From Candidatus Poribacteria bacterium (lineage in GTDB: Bacteria > Poribacteria > WGA-4E > PCPOR2b), in assembly GCA_027296925.1 (NCBI GenBank), contig JAPUIP010000472.1, positions 1-5,767 on the forward strand: a DNA stretch of 5,767 nt. Direction: 5' to 3'. The translations under genes and the position numbers were made by a program. The notes beneath the pieces were generated by a model. The model was not told the origin of the DNA and searched no databases. It saw only the letters and a list, made by a program, of their open reading frames with translations. Positions 1-5,767 of the stretch are shown here, piece by piece. How positions within the stretch are numbered: position 1 is the first letter of the stretch; every line of letters begins with the position of its first letter.

Positions 1-83
1 GGAAGTGACTGGAAGGAAACTTGTGCCGAGCTTCGAGGTATCCCTGTGGGGCTTCTCCTTCCCCTCCTCTGTCACTGCGTGAC

Positions 84-108
84 TTCTCCTCCCACAAGGG
101 GAGGAGAA
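84..108. repeat. G/A-rich palindrome (hairpin), 10-bp stem
   Basis: TTCTCCTCCC (84-93) pairs perfectly with GGGAGGAGAA (99-108) around the loop ACAAG. It is directly preceded by a smaller perfect hairpin GTCAC-TGC-GTGAC (71-83). There is no T-run on either strand after the stem, so an intrinsic terminator is unlikely. The style matches intergenic palindromic repeats of the REP/MITE kind. Confidence 0.8.
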
Positions 109-149
109 ATAAGGAAAGGATTTGACGGAGGGAGAGGGGAATTGGTGCG

Positions 150-172
150 CCTTCCCCCTCGAGGGGGGAAGG
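150..172. repeat. Second G/A-rich palindrome, 9-bp stem
   Basis: CCTTCCCCC (150-158) pairs perfectly with GGGGGAAGG (164-172) around the loop TCGAG. It lies 41 bp after the first G/A-rich hairpin, with purine-rich DNA between (109-140). Similar composition and loop length (5 nt) suggest both belong to one repeat element covering about 57-190. Confidence 0.8.
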
Positions 173-203
173 TTAGGATGGGGGTGATAAAAGTCTCATT
201 TCA

Positions 204-245
204 AACTGCAATTGGTATTATACGAGTTTTTCACTTATACCATTT
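204..245. repeat. AACTGCAATTGGTAT repeat with AT-rich hairpin, copy A
   Basis: The 15-mer at 204-218 matches copy B (499-513) at 14 of 15 positions. Its right part, AATTGGTAT (210-218), can pair with ATACCATTT (237-245) at 8 of 9 positions around an 18-nt loop. Same orientation as copy B, about 295 bp away, on the other side of the palindrome-rich element. Confidence 0.75.
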
Positions 246-268
246 TGACTTGGAAATGAGCCTTTTCG

Positions 269-483
269 GTCATTCTGAGGCTTGGAGCCTGTTCCTTCAC
301 TTCGTTCAAGGACAAGCTCTGAGGCTCTGCGAAGGGAAGAATCTCCTCAGATGAGATGCTTCGCCCCACGGGATCCTTCGAAGCTTACCTCGAAGCTCGG
401 CACAGGCAGGACAAGTACCCTAGCGGGCATTTCATACCCTAACGGGCAGTTCCTTTCCCTTCGGTCACTGCGCTCAGCATGAC
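269..483. repeat. Palindrome-rich, MITE-like element with 11-bp imperfect inverted ends
   Basis: GTCATTCTGAG (269-279) and CTCAGCATGAC (473-483) are inverted repeats matching at 10 of 11 positions. Inside are nested partial palindromes: GAGCCT (285-290) with AGGCTC (322-327) enclosing TCCTT/AAGGA, the palindrome CTTCGAAG (376-383), and TCGAAGCT twice (378-385, 390-397). The short direct repeat TCGG lies on both sides (266-269, 486-489), which could be a target duplication or chance. No transposase frame exists, so any mobility would be in trans. Intergenic repeats ending in GTCATTCTGAG-like sequence are familiar from many environmental bacterial genomes (recollection, not checked). Confidence 0.6.
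416..452. repeat. Two-copy 19-bp tandem repeat
   Basis: TACCCTAGCGGGCATTTC (416-433) and TACCCTAACGGGCAGTTC (435-452) match at 16 of 18 positions with a period of 19. It lies inside the palindrome-rich element, near its right end. Only two copies are present, so this is not a CRISPR array. Confidence 0.8.
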
Positions 484-498
484 AGTCGGCTCAATCTC

Positions 499-530
499 AA
501 CTGCAAATGGTATGAGATGCACTACCATTT
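499..530. repeat. AACTGCAAATGGTAT repeat with AT-rich hairpin, copy B
   Basis: AAATGGTA (505-512) and TACCATTT (523-530) form a perfect 8-bp stem around a 10-nt loop. The hairpin starts about 55 nt past the stop codon of the giant gene and could lie in its transcript, but the minus-strand sequence after it (GCAGTTGAGATTGAG) has no U-tract, so a classical intrinsic terminator is not supported. Confidence 0.75.
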
Positions 531-584
531 TCCAGGCGTCCAAACCCCACGCCAACACTTCATTTCCGTTAATGCGAACAGGCG

Positions 585-3500
585 TCACCTACTGATTACC
601 ATCTTCCAGCAATGCGTTCTGCGCGCATTCCCGTTTTGGGCGACCCCATAGCAGAAGTACATCCCATTCGCGAGCGATGCCCGAAAATCCTCCGTCAAAT
701 CCCACCGACACCGCCGAGCCAAGCGATCCGGTACCGGCTCGAATTCTTCATCGCCCATCGTTCTGACCAACTCCCCATCAGATGTGTAGACGAACACGGT
801 CAATGTCGTCGGGCGGTCGATCTGGCATTCAACCCATACAGCATCGTTAACCGCTGGATTTGGGTATGTACTGACGTTCAGGACCGATGGTGCCGTGGCC
901 GGCGCGGCAAGTGATGCATCCGCAGTAAAAGTCTTTGCGCCTTCGCCCTCCAATCCGGCGAGATCCGTGCCTTCCACATGAATTTCGACATTACCGCTGA
1001 AATTTTTGGGCAGAACGTGAACTCCGGTCCACGACTCCGTTGTGCCCTGCGAGAGCGTACTGATCGAGAGAAACTTATCTTCGACATTCACAGTTGGCTT
1101 GGCTTGCAGCTTTTCTGATGCGCGGATCGTGATTGTCAGGAATTCGGGCTGGATGGGGTTCGGCAACGCATAGATTTCAAACGTCGGTGGCGTGCGATCC
1201 GGCGGATCTTGAACCGTCACGCGCAGAAACGTGCTCCCATTTTTGCCATCCGCATCCGTTGCGGTGAGTGCAATGGTTTCCGTGCCGCGAAAATCCTGTG
1301 CGCCGGGGGTGAGGGATAACGTCGCAACGCGCGTATTCGGATCGATGGTGATGGCAATCTTCTCCTGCCCGCTCACTTTCCAACGAATCAACGCATCCGG
1401 GGTATCCTCATCTGAAACTAGACCGTCGAGGTCGAGCGTGCCAACCTGCCCCGCCTCCAGTGTCAGCGACGGAGATTGCACCAAAACTGGTGGCTTCGCG
1501 TTGGGGTCTGGCGGCAATACCTTGATTTGGACTTGCGCTTCCGCTGTAAAATCGTCCACATCCGTGACAGTAAAAGTCACCGCTTCCTCCCCCAGAAAGC
1601 CGGGGTTGGGTGTAATTTCGGCGACATGAGTCTCCGGATTAATCACAATCGTCAGGTTGAGTGCGGTCGATGAAGTCCATGTCAAGTCGGCATCTGGCGT
1701 GTCCGGGTCGGACACGTAATCATCAAGAGCGAGGATGACATCGGAAAAAGCTCCCTTAAAAGTTACGACCGGCGGCAGATTCGCGATGACCGGCGGCTGC
1801 GGTCGATCATCGATCACCGTAAATGTCAAGCTTCCCTCCGCGCGCTGTCCTTCCGCATCCGTCACCGCAAAAGTCAACCGCTTTTCGCCGACAAACCCTT
1901 CGGCCGGCGTGAAGGTCGCGACTTGACTCTCCGGATCGACCTCCACAGCAAGTTCCGCATCTGCGTCCGTGACCTCCCAGATGAGATCTGCTTTTGATGT
2001 ATCCGCATCCGTCACAAATTCAGACAGCGACAAGGTGACCGGCTTCGTGCCAACCTCGCTCAATGGAATGGAAAGCTCAGGCAGTTCTGCGAGAGTCGGC
2101 GGCGTCACCGGTGGGGCTTGCACCACAGAAACGGTCGCCGTTGCGCGTGCCCGCTGTCTATCTGTATCCTCAGCAATAAAAGTAATCTCCTCTTTCGTAA
2201 TGTCCTGCGTCGTCGACCTGAAAGTCACAACATGCGATTGGGAGTCGATCTCCACAGAGATGGTCACTTGCCCCGTTGCGCTCCATCGAATCTGGTCAAG
2301 CGGCGTATCTTCGTCCGTGATGAAATCGTCCAGATCCAGTGCGCGATGCGTCTGCCGTTGATGAAATTCGATGTCGGGCAATTTTGCGATGACCGGCGGC
2401 TTGGGCGGAAATTTCACGGTGACATTGACGGGGCGGCTGTCGCTTTGCTGGTCTGGATCTGCGACGGTAAAGATAATCACTTCCGTGCCGGCGTAATCAG
2501 TCGGTGCGGAAAAAGTCGCTCGATTGCGCGCGTCGATCTGTACCGCGATATTTGTGTGTCCAGCAGCATTCCACGTCAGTTCCTCGAGGGGGGTATCCCC
2601 ATCCGTGACAAGTGCGTTGAGTTCTATGGTGTGACTGGCATCATTGGTGAAGATGATGTCGCTGATTTGAGCGATGGCCGGCGGCACCTTCTGGACGACG
2701 ATGGCGCGAACCCGGTAAATGCCTTGCCCCATGTTACCATCTGCATCCGTCGCCGTGAACGTGATTTCATATTCGCCTGCGGAACCTGCGGGGGCTTCCA
2801 GGACCGCCGTTCGTGAGGGTTGATCGATGGTCACGGAAATCGCCCCTGAACCGGCGGGGGTAAGGGAGAAGTCCCATAGCATCTGGTCTTTCGGGGTATC
2901 GGCATCTTCGACGTGTGCATCGAGCGAGAGATTGCTGCGCCGCCGTTCAGGGAGCTCGACGCTATCATCGCTAAAGGTCACGACGGGTGCAGCCATCCCA
3001 ACGACGCCGATTGATGCTGCCGCCGTCAGTCCCGACCGGTTTGTCGCGGTAAAGTTGACGATTACCTCGCCATGCCAATTCGGTTGAGCTGTGAACTGCA
3101 CGCGATGATCGGGTAAAATCTCGACCGTCAGATGCGCCGGATCAAACCCTTCGGCCGTCCACTGGATTTCTGCAGCGGGCGTTAGCGGGTCTGTGACAAA
3201 TTCATCGAGATCAAAGGCATCGAGCGTTTCATTGGGTTTGAGCCGGAGATTGGGCAGTTCGCGAATCTGCGGTGGCACGACTTCAACCGCTGTGACGATC
3301 AGTGTTGTGCTGTCACGATTGCCATCCGGATCGATCGCCGTCAGCGTCATCGTTTCCATGACGTCCTCCGGCGCGAGGAGGGTTGCGACACCGTTCGCGT
3401 CGATTGAAATCTGCACCACCTCGTGACCACTGACTTCCCAGGAAATCTGATCGGGCGTACTGTTGAGATCGAAGACATACGGCTTGAGATCGACGGTGTG

Positions 3501-5012
3501 GACTTCATTCACGGAAAGCGCGAGCGGTGGAATTTCCGCTAACTTCGGTGGGGCGCCCGCCCCAATTATGGTCACCATCATCATCGCTGTCCCTCGTTGA
3601 TTGTTCGGGTTCGTTGCGACGAAGACGAGCTCCTCTGTGCCCGTCCAGCCGTTTTCGCTCCGGAATATGGGAATGTGCGTCGCCGGATCGATCTCAGCCA
3701 GGACATTCACATTGCCTTCGGTTGTCCATTGAATCTGCGCCGGTTCAAAATCGAAATCGACGAGATACAGATCCAGGTCGAGTTCAATCGCCGGCGGCAC
3801 CGAGATGAGTCCGTCGCTTGTGGCGATTACGTCCGGCAGATTAGCAACGATTGGGCCGCTGACACTGGGCCCGACGGTGACGAAGATGATTGCAGTTGCC
3901 ATGTTGCCATCGGCGTCTGTGGCGATGAACTCGATCGGTGTGTCCGCCTGTTCCGCTTCTCCTCGAATCGTGACGAAGTTCCCGCTGAGATTCACCGTAA
4001 GTCCATCTGGCACCTGTCCCCGTGCCCATGTCAATCCGGTGAGGTTCGGATCATCGAGGTCTCTCGCGAAACTGTTAAGGTCAATCGGCAGGGCTTCCTG
4101 CCCGGCGCGCACCCGGATAGGAGGGAGCTCACCAATCTCTGGGGCTGACATAACACGGATACGGATGACCGCGCTCGCCGCGTTTCCCTGCGGATCGGTG
4201 ACGGTCAACATAATCTCCTCTTCCCCCGCCCAGCCAAAGTCCGAGGTGAACGTTGCGATGTGTGTATCAGGGTCGATCGCAACGCTGACATTTCGGTTAC
4301 CCGTCGCCCTCCAGGTCAGTAGATCATTGGGGTCATTGGAATCGGTGACAAACGCATCGAGCTCGACGATACGATCCGTTTCCCCCATCAGCAATGTGAT
4401 ATCCGGCAGCGGCGCCGTAATGAGCGGTGCGCCACCGACAGTGATTTGCGCCGGCGTTACTGTGGAAAAGGCGACCTGCCGTTGGAGCTCTTCTGACGTG
4501 ATGATCGTCGCTTCTGTCAGCCGTGATGCACCGGCGTCACTATCAACAGAAATTGTTGTCGAAGCCGTCGCACCGATGGGGCGAAACCGTATTCGCCCCA
4601 CGACCCCCGCTTCAGTCACGGCGTCGTCACTTACAATTGATAGGCGAACATAATCGATCTGAAACCCGGCCAGATTGTTCCCCGGATCGCCGTGCGTGTC
4701 GTTGTCAAATGCTCCCCATGTCGGTGGGATCAGTTCTCCGGCTTCGATGGGTTGAAACCCACCCAGCGTCGGATTCGCGTCGGTCAGTTCGAGAAATTGA
4801 TCGTCGAACGACAGGTAGATCGAAACGCCGACGAGGGATTCTCCCTCCGGATCGACGAAGAGCTCCACCTCAAATGGTTCGCCTAAGTTGATCTCGAAGT
4901 TAGCTTGGTGGGAGATACTGCTGCGCAGGGTAAGGTTGGCGGTATTAGCCGAATTCACAGCGGTAAGCAATACGACGACAATGGTGATTAAGCGAGGGGG
5001 TATTTTGGACAT
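585..5012 (-). CDS. Giant secreted repeat protein: cohesin-like domain, 11 cadherin/Ig-like repeats, C-terminal FlgD/T9SS-type domain
   Basis: Predicted exported surface or extracellular protein of 1,475 residues; the exact function is not recognisable. Seen in order, numbered from the ATG: signal peptide at about 1-25 (basic start MSKIPPR, hydrophobic LITIVVVLLTAV); cohesin-like beta-sandwich at about 35-192; eleven tandem repeats at 195-1268; an Ig-like domain at about 1274-1366 opening with TPPTFEIYALPNP; and a C-terminal domain at 1378-1475 with TYPNP, VFVYTSDGELVRTM and NGMYFCYG. The repeats are rich in Asp and carry DxDTP and TDxDG motifs typical of calcium-binding cadherin-like modules, so adhesion, matrix or scaffold roles are plausible; no catalytic motif is seen. 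The ATG at 5012 is preferred over an in-frame GTG at 5039 because it has a Shine-Dalgarno at 7 nt and gives a clean basic signal-peptide start, whereas the GTG has none and adds acidic residues. It ends in TGA at 585-587. It lies 42 nt behind the propeller gene and is probably co-transcribed with it. The frame is intact. Confidence 0.93.
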   Translation of the reverse strand: MSKIPPRLITIVVVLLTAVNSANTANLTLRSSISHQANFEINLGEPFEVELFVDPEGESLVGVSIYLSFDDQFLELTDANPTLGGFQPIEAGELIPPTWGAFDNDTHGDPGNNLAGFQIDYVRLSIVSDDAVTEAGVVGRIRFRPIGATASTTISVDSDAGASRLTEATIITSEELQRQVAFSTVTPAQITVGGAPLITAPLPDITLLMGETDRIVELDAFVTDSNDPNDLLTWRATGNRNVSVAIDPDTHIATFTSDFGWAGEEEIMLTVTDPQGNAASAVIRIRVMSAPEIGELPPIRVRAGQEALPIDLNSFARDLDDPNLTGLTWARGQVPDGLTVNLSGNFVTIRGEAEQADTPIEFIATDADGNMATAIIFVTVGPSVSGPIVANLPDVIATSDGLISVPPAIELDLDLYLVDFDFEPAQIQWTTEGNVNVLAEIDPATHIPIFRSENGWTGTEELVFVATNPNNQRGTAMMMVTIIGAGAPPKLAEIPPLALSVNEVHTVDLKPYVFDLNSTPDQISWEVSGHEVVQISIDANGVATLLAPEDVMETMTLTAIDPDGNRDSTTLIVTAVEVVPPQIRELPNLRLKPNETLDAFDLDEFVTDPLTPAAEIQWTAEGFDPAHLTVEILPDHRVQFTAQPNWHGEVIVNFTATNRSGLTAAASIGVVGMAAPVVTFSDDSVELPERRRSNLSLDAHVEDADTPKDQMLWDFSLTPAGSGAISVTIDQPSRTAVLEAPAGSAGEYEITFTATDADGNMGQGIYRVRAIVVQKVPPAIAQISDIIFTNDASHTIELNALVTDGDTPLEELTWNAAGHTNIAVQIDARNRATFSAPTDYAGTEVIIFTVADPDQQSDSRPVNVTVKFPPKPPVIAKLPDIEFHQRQTHRALDLDDFITDEDTPLDQIRWSATGQVTISVEIDSQSHVVTFRSTTQDITKEEITFIAEDTDRQRARATATVSVVQAPPVTPPTLAELPELSIPLSEVGTKPVTLSLSEFVTDADTSKADLIWEVTDADAELAVEVDPESQVATFTPAEGFVGEKRLTFAVTDAEGQRAEGSLTFTVIDDRPQPPVIANLPPVVTFKGAFSDVILALDDYVSDPDTPDADLTWTSSTALNLTIVINPETHVAEITPNPGFLGEEAVTFTVTDVDDFTAEAQVQIKVLPPDPNAKPPVLVQSPSLTLEAGQVGTLDLDGLVSDEDTPDALIRWKVSGQEKIAITIDPNTRVATLSLTPGAQDFRGTETIALTATDADGKNGSTFLRVTVQDPPDRTPPTFEIYALPNPIQPEFLTITIRASEKLQAKPTVNVEDKFLSISTLSQGTTESWTGVHVLPKNFSGNVEIHVEGTDLAGLEGEGAKTFTADASLAAPATAPSVLNVSTYPNPAVNDAVWVECQIDRPTTLTVFVYTSDGELVRTMGDEEFEPVPDRLARRCRWDLTEDFRASLANGMYFCYGVAQNGNARRTHCWKMVISR
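588..881 (-). other. C-terminal FlgD-Ig / T9SS type-A-like domain (protein region 1378-1475)
   Basis: TYPNP, then TTLTVFVYTSDGELVRTM, a Trp-Asp strand (CRWDLTED), NGMYFCYGVAQNG and a terminal WKMVISR follow the pattern of FlgD Ig-like domains and of type-A sorting domains of the type IX secretion system, which typically end in a Gly-Tyr strand and a short 'K.V' tail. In Bacteroidota such domains direct export and surface attachment; in other phyla the role is not settled. It contains four cysteines (1396, 1435, 1454, 1468), the only ones in the protein. Confidence 0.7.
915..1193 (-). other. Extra Ig-like domain between the repeat array and the C-terminal domain (protein region 1274-1366)
   Basis: It begins TPPTFEIYALPNPIQPEF and continues with alternating hydrophobic strands (LTITIRASE, VEIHVEGTDL). 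It lacks the LDLD.FV and DxDTP features of the eleven repeats, so it is a different module. Its PNP opening resembles the start of the C-terminal domain that follows, which may mean the two are related. No function can be assigned beyond a spacer or beta-sandwich role. Confidence 0.55.
1209..4430 (-). repeat. Eleven tandem cadherin/Ig-like repeats within the giant protein
   Basis: The average period is about 97 residues (about 293 bp). Units on DNA, first to last in the protein: 4149-4430, 3870-4145, 3564-3857, 3285-3554, 3000-3278, 2694-2993, 2412-2687, 2121-2402, 1812-2102, 1518-1799, 1209-1496. Most open with a PPVIAxLP-like linker, then a DLDxFVTD strand, a DxDTP turn, an LTW strand, IDPxTHVATF, a GxExITF strand and TATDxDG. 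Unit 2 lacks the IDP..HVATF strand and looks more like a plain putative-Ig module. Linker DNA is sometimes identical: GCGATGACCGGCGGC occurs at 1783-1797 and 2386-2400. Otherwise the units have diverged clearly at DNA level, so the array is not recent as a whole. Acidic turns suggest calcium binding, as in cadherin-like modules (inference). Confidence 0.9.
4437..4910 (-). other. Cohesin-like domain (protein region 35-192)
   Basis: The segment after the signal peptide has the order expected of a cohesin/CBM-like beta-sandwich: a start near GEPFEVELFVDP, the strand VGVSIYLSFDDQFLEL that places a hydrophobic pair before a 'DD.FLEL' strand, a variable loop region, then GVVGRIRFRP late in the domain. 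Cohesins bind dockerins in cellulosomes, but cohesin-like domains are also common in non-cellulosomal exported proteins of many phyla. No dockerin is encoded in this window. The assignment is by motif style only. Confidence 0.6.
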
Positions 5013-5026
5013 CGGACCGCCTTCCT
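5013..5026 (-). promoter_or_regulatory. Ribosome binding site that fixes the start of the giant repeat protein
   Basis: On the minus strand AGGAAGG (5020-5026) is followed by a 7-nt spacer and ATG at 5012-5010. The competing in-frame GTG at 5039 has no purine-rich sequence ahead of it. The site supports independent translation initiation after the upstream propeller gene stops at 5055. No promoter is evident in the 42-nt gap. Confidence 0.75.
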
Positions 5027-5054
5027 GATCCGCCGGCACATCGCGGAAATGAAA

Positions 5055-5767
5055 CTACTCCAGCGGCAGTTCATAACACGCCGCCTCTCGATCGTTCCGA
5101 ACCAGCAGATACGGCCCGGCGAGTGCCGGATTATTCCACGTCTTGCCCTCCAGTGCGGCAAAGCGAGCCACCTCTTTGTGTTCAGTCGGATCGGCTTCAA
5201 CCAGGAGGATATCGCCGGACTCGGCCTGAATGAGTAACAGATCATCAACCAATATCAGTTGCCCATGTCCATAACGTCCGCGCTTCCACTTGCGTTGACC
5301 GTCATTGATATCAAGGCACACAAGCACGCCGTCGTCAAGCCCGTAGATGTATCCGTCTCGGTGTACGACGTTGGTGAACTTGGCTTTTAGCCGAGGCGTT
5401 TCCCACACCAGGGAAACCTGCAAACTATCGTTCTCATTGCGCTGAATCTGAAACAGTTTGCAGCTGATGCCGTAGCCCGTCGAAACGAAAACGCGGTCCC
5501 CTGGCAGCGGCACCGGTTGAGCGACACATTCGGTATTCGGCCAGGGATGCTGCCAGAGGATCTGTCCGGTGTGCGGATGATGCGCCACAACGTTGCCTCG
5601 ATTAAAAATAAGAATTTGAGGGATGTCCGCAAGCGTAGCGATCTGCGGTGAGCTGTACCCCGCCGGATCGCTACCACCGCTCCAAACCCGTTCGCCGGTA
5701 TCCTTGTGATATGCGACCAGAGACTGACCGTCCGGACCGCCGGCGCTCACGACAACAAGGTCACCGA
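5055..5767 (-). CDS. PQQ-like (BamB-type) beta-propeller protein, N-terminus outside the window
   Basis: C-terminal 236 residues of a beta-propeller protein; the reading frame runs open through the right edge, so the true start is not visible. An in-frame GTG at 5748-5750 is only an internal Val, since the frame continues upstream as GDLVVV. Blade motifs of the PQQ_2/BamB type recur: AYHKDTGERVW, AHHPHTGQILW, VSLVWETP and CLDINDGQRKWKRG, the short strand-turn-strand ending in Trp that marks each blade. The strands GYIYGLDDGVLVCLD and LLLIQAESGDILLVEA follow the same pattern. It ends with the sequence YELPLE and a TAG. Families of this kind include periplasmic or outer-membrane BamB-like scaffolds and, in Planctomycetota-like phyla, secreted propellers of unknown role. 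No PQQ-dehydrogenase catalytic residues can be identified in this fragment, so an enzyme function is not claimed. It is the upstream neighbour of the giant repeat protein, 42 nt away, in a likely operon. Confidence 0.88.
   Translation of the reverse strand, partial: GDLVVVSAGGPDGQSLVAYHKDTGERVWSGGSDPAGYSSPQIATLADIPQILIFNRGNVVAHHPHTGQILWQHPWPNTECVAQPVPLPGDRVFVSTGYGISCKLFQIQRNENDSLQVSLVWETPRLKAKFTNVVHRDGYIYGLDDGVLVCLDINDGQRKWKRGRYGHGQLILVDDLLLIQAESGDILLVEADPTEHKEVARFAALEGKTWNNPALAGPYLLVRNDREAACYELPLE

Larger units (their letters stand above)
22..404. repeat. Perfect 19-bp inverted repeat (arms 22-40 and 386-404)
   Basis: TGTGCCGAGCTTCGAGGTA at 22-40 is the exact reverse complement of 386-404. 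Similarity continues inwards after a gap: TATCCCTGTGGGGC at 39-52 resembles the reverse complement of the sequence around 362-375 (CCCCACGGGATC). The arms may be two oppositely oriented copies of one dispersed repeat rather than a functional stem, since the spacing is about 345 bp. Confidence 0.75.
1..584. other. Non-coding, repeat-rich intergenic region
   Basis: No credible gene is seen. Two overlapping plus-strand open frames (46-354, 282-482) run through palindromic repeats and show no domain-like sequence. The region lies downstream of the giant protein's stop codon and contains at least five kinds of short repeat, listed separately. No tRNA, rRNA, CRISPR array or T-tract terminator was recognised. 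Confidence 0.75.

Noticed and set aside
46..354. 102-codon plus-strand open frame in the intergenic region
   Set aside because: It crosses both G/A-rich hairpins and part of the palindrome-rich element, has no clear ribosome binding site and no domain-like features.
416..452. Possible minimal CRISPR array
   Set aside because: Only two adjacent 18-bp copies with a 1-bp gap; there are no spacers and no cas genes.
282..482. 66-codon plus-strand open frame
   Set aside because: It lies entirely inside the repeat element at 269-483 and reads through nested palindromes.
505..530. Intrinsic terminator for the giant gene
   Set aside because: The stem is AT-rich and no T-tract follows it on the minus strand. 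It is kept as a repeat/hairpin only.
3805..4653. 282-codon open frame on the plus strand opposite the giant gene
   Set aside because: It is antisense to a clear, domain-rich coding sequence; its translation is low-complexity Ser/Val/Arg-rich with no recognisable domain. It is a codon-bias shadow, as are the other plus-strand frames over 585-5012.
585..5039. GTG start at 5039 for the giant protein
   Set aside because: No Shine-Dalgarno precedes it, and it would put acidic residues ahead of the signal peptide. The ATG at 5012 has AGGAAGG at 7 nt.
5055..5750. Propeller gene starting at GTG 5750 as a complete gene
   Set aside because: The frame continues upstream as GDLVVV to the window edge, and the blade pattern needs that strand, so the gene is truncated by the window.

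Overview
The window shows one end of a bacterial accessory locus: two genes on the minus strand and, beyond the 3' end of the second, about 580 bases of non-coding DNA packed with repeats. The organism cannot be named from this sequence. An exported protein with a cohesin-like domain, a long cadherin/Ig-like array and a 'YPNP' FlgD/T9SS-like C-terminal domain, next to a PQQ-like beta-propeller protein, is the kind of content seen in environmental Gram-negative lineages such as Poribacteria, Latescibacterota, Planctomycetota and other FCB/PVC-type phyla. This is an inference from domain style only.

Layout, in the direction of transcription (right to left). At 5767-5055 is the C-terminal part of a beta-propeller protein with PQQ/BamB-type blade motifs; its start lies outside the window. 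After 42 bases, carrying a good Shine-Dalgarno sequence (5020-5026), comes the main gene (5012-585). It encodes a predicted secreted protein of about 1,475 residues: signal peptide, cohesin-like domain, eleven tandem cadherin/Ig-like repeats of about 97 residues, one further Ig-like domain, and a C-terminal FlgD-Ig/T9SS-type domain that holds every cysteine in the protein. The spacing and shared orientation suggest the two genes are co-transcribed, with both products acting in the periplasm or at the cell surface.

The left 584 bases hold no credible gene. They contain two G/A-rich hairpins (84-108, 150-172), two copies of a 15-bp repeat that each lead into an AT-rich hairpin (204-245 and 499-530), and between those a palindrome-rich element of about 215 bp with near-perfect 11-bp inverted ends (269-483). 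A perfect 19-bp inverted repeat (22-40 / 386-404) and a two-copy 19-bp tandem repeat (416-452) are also present. It looks like a landing zone for non-autonomous, MITE/REP-like intergenic repeats. No transposase, CRISPR array, tRNA or rRNA is visible.

No clearly new multi-gene system is visible. The points most worth following are the architecture of the giant protein, its C-terminal cysteine cluster, the uneven conservation of its repeats, and the nested intergenic repeats.
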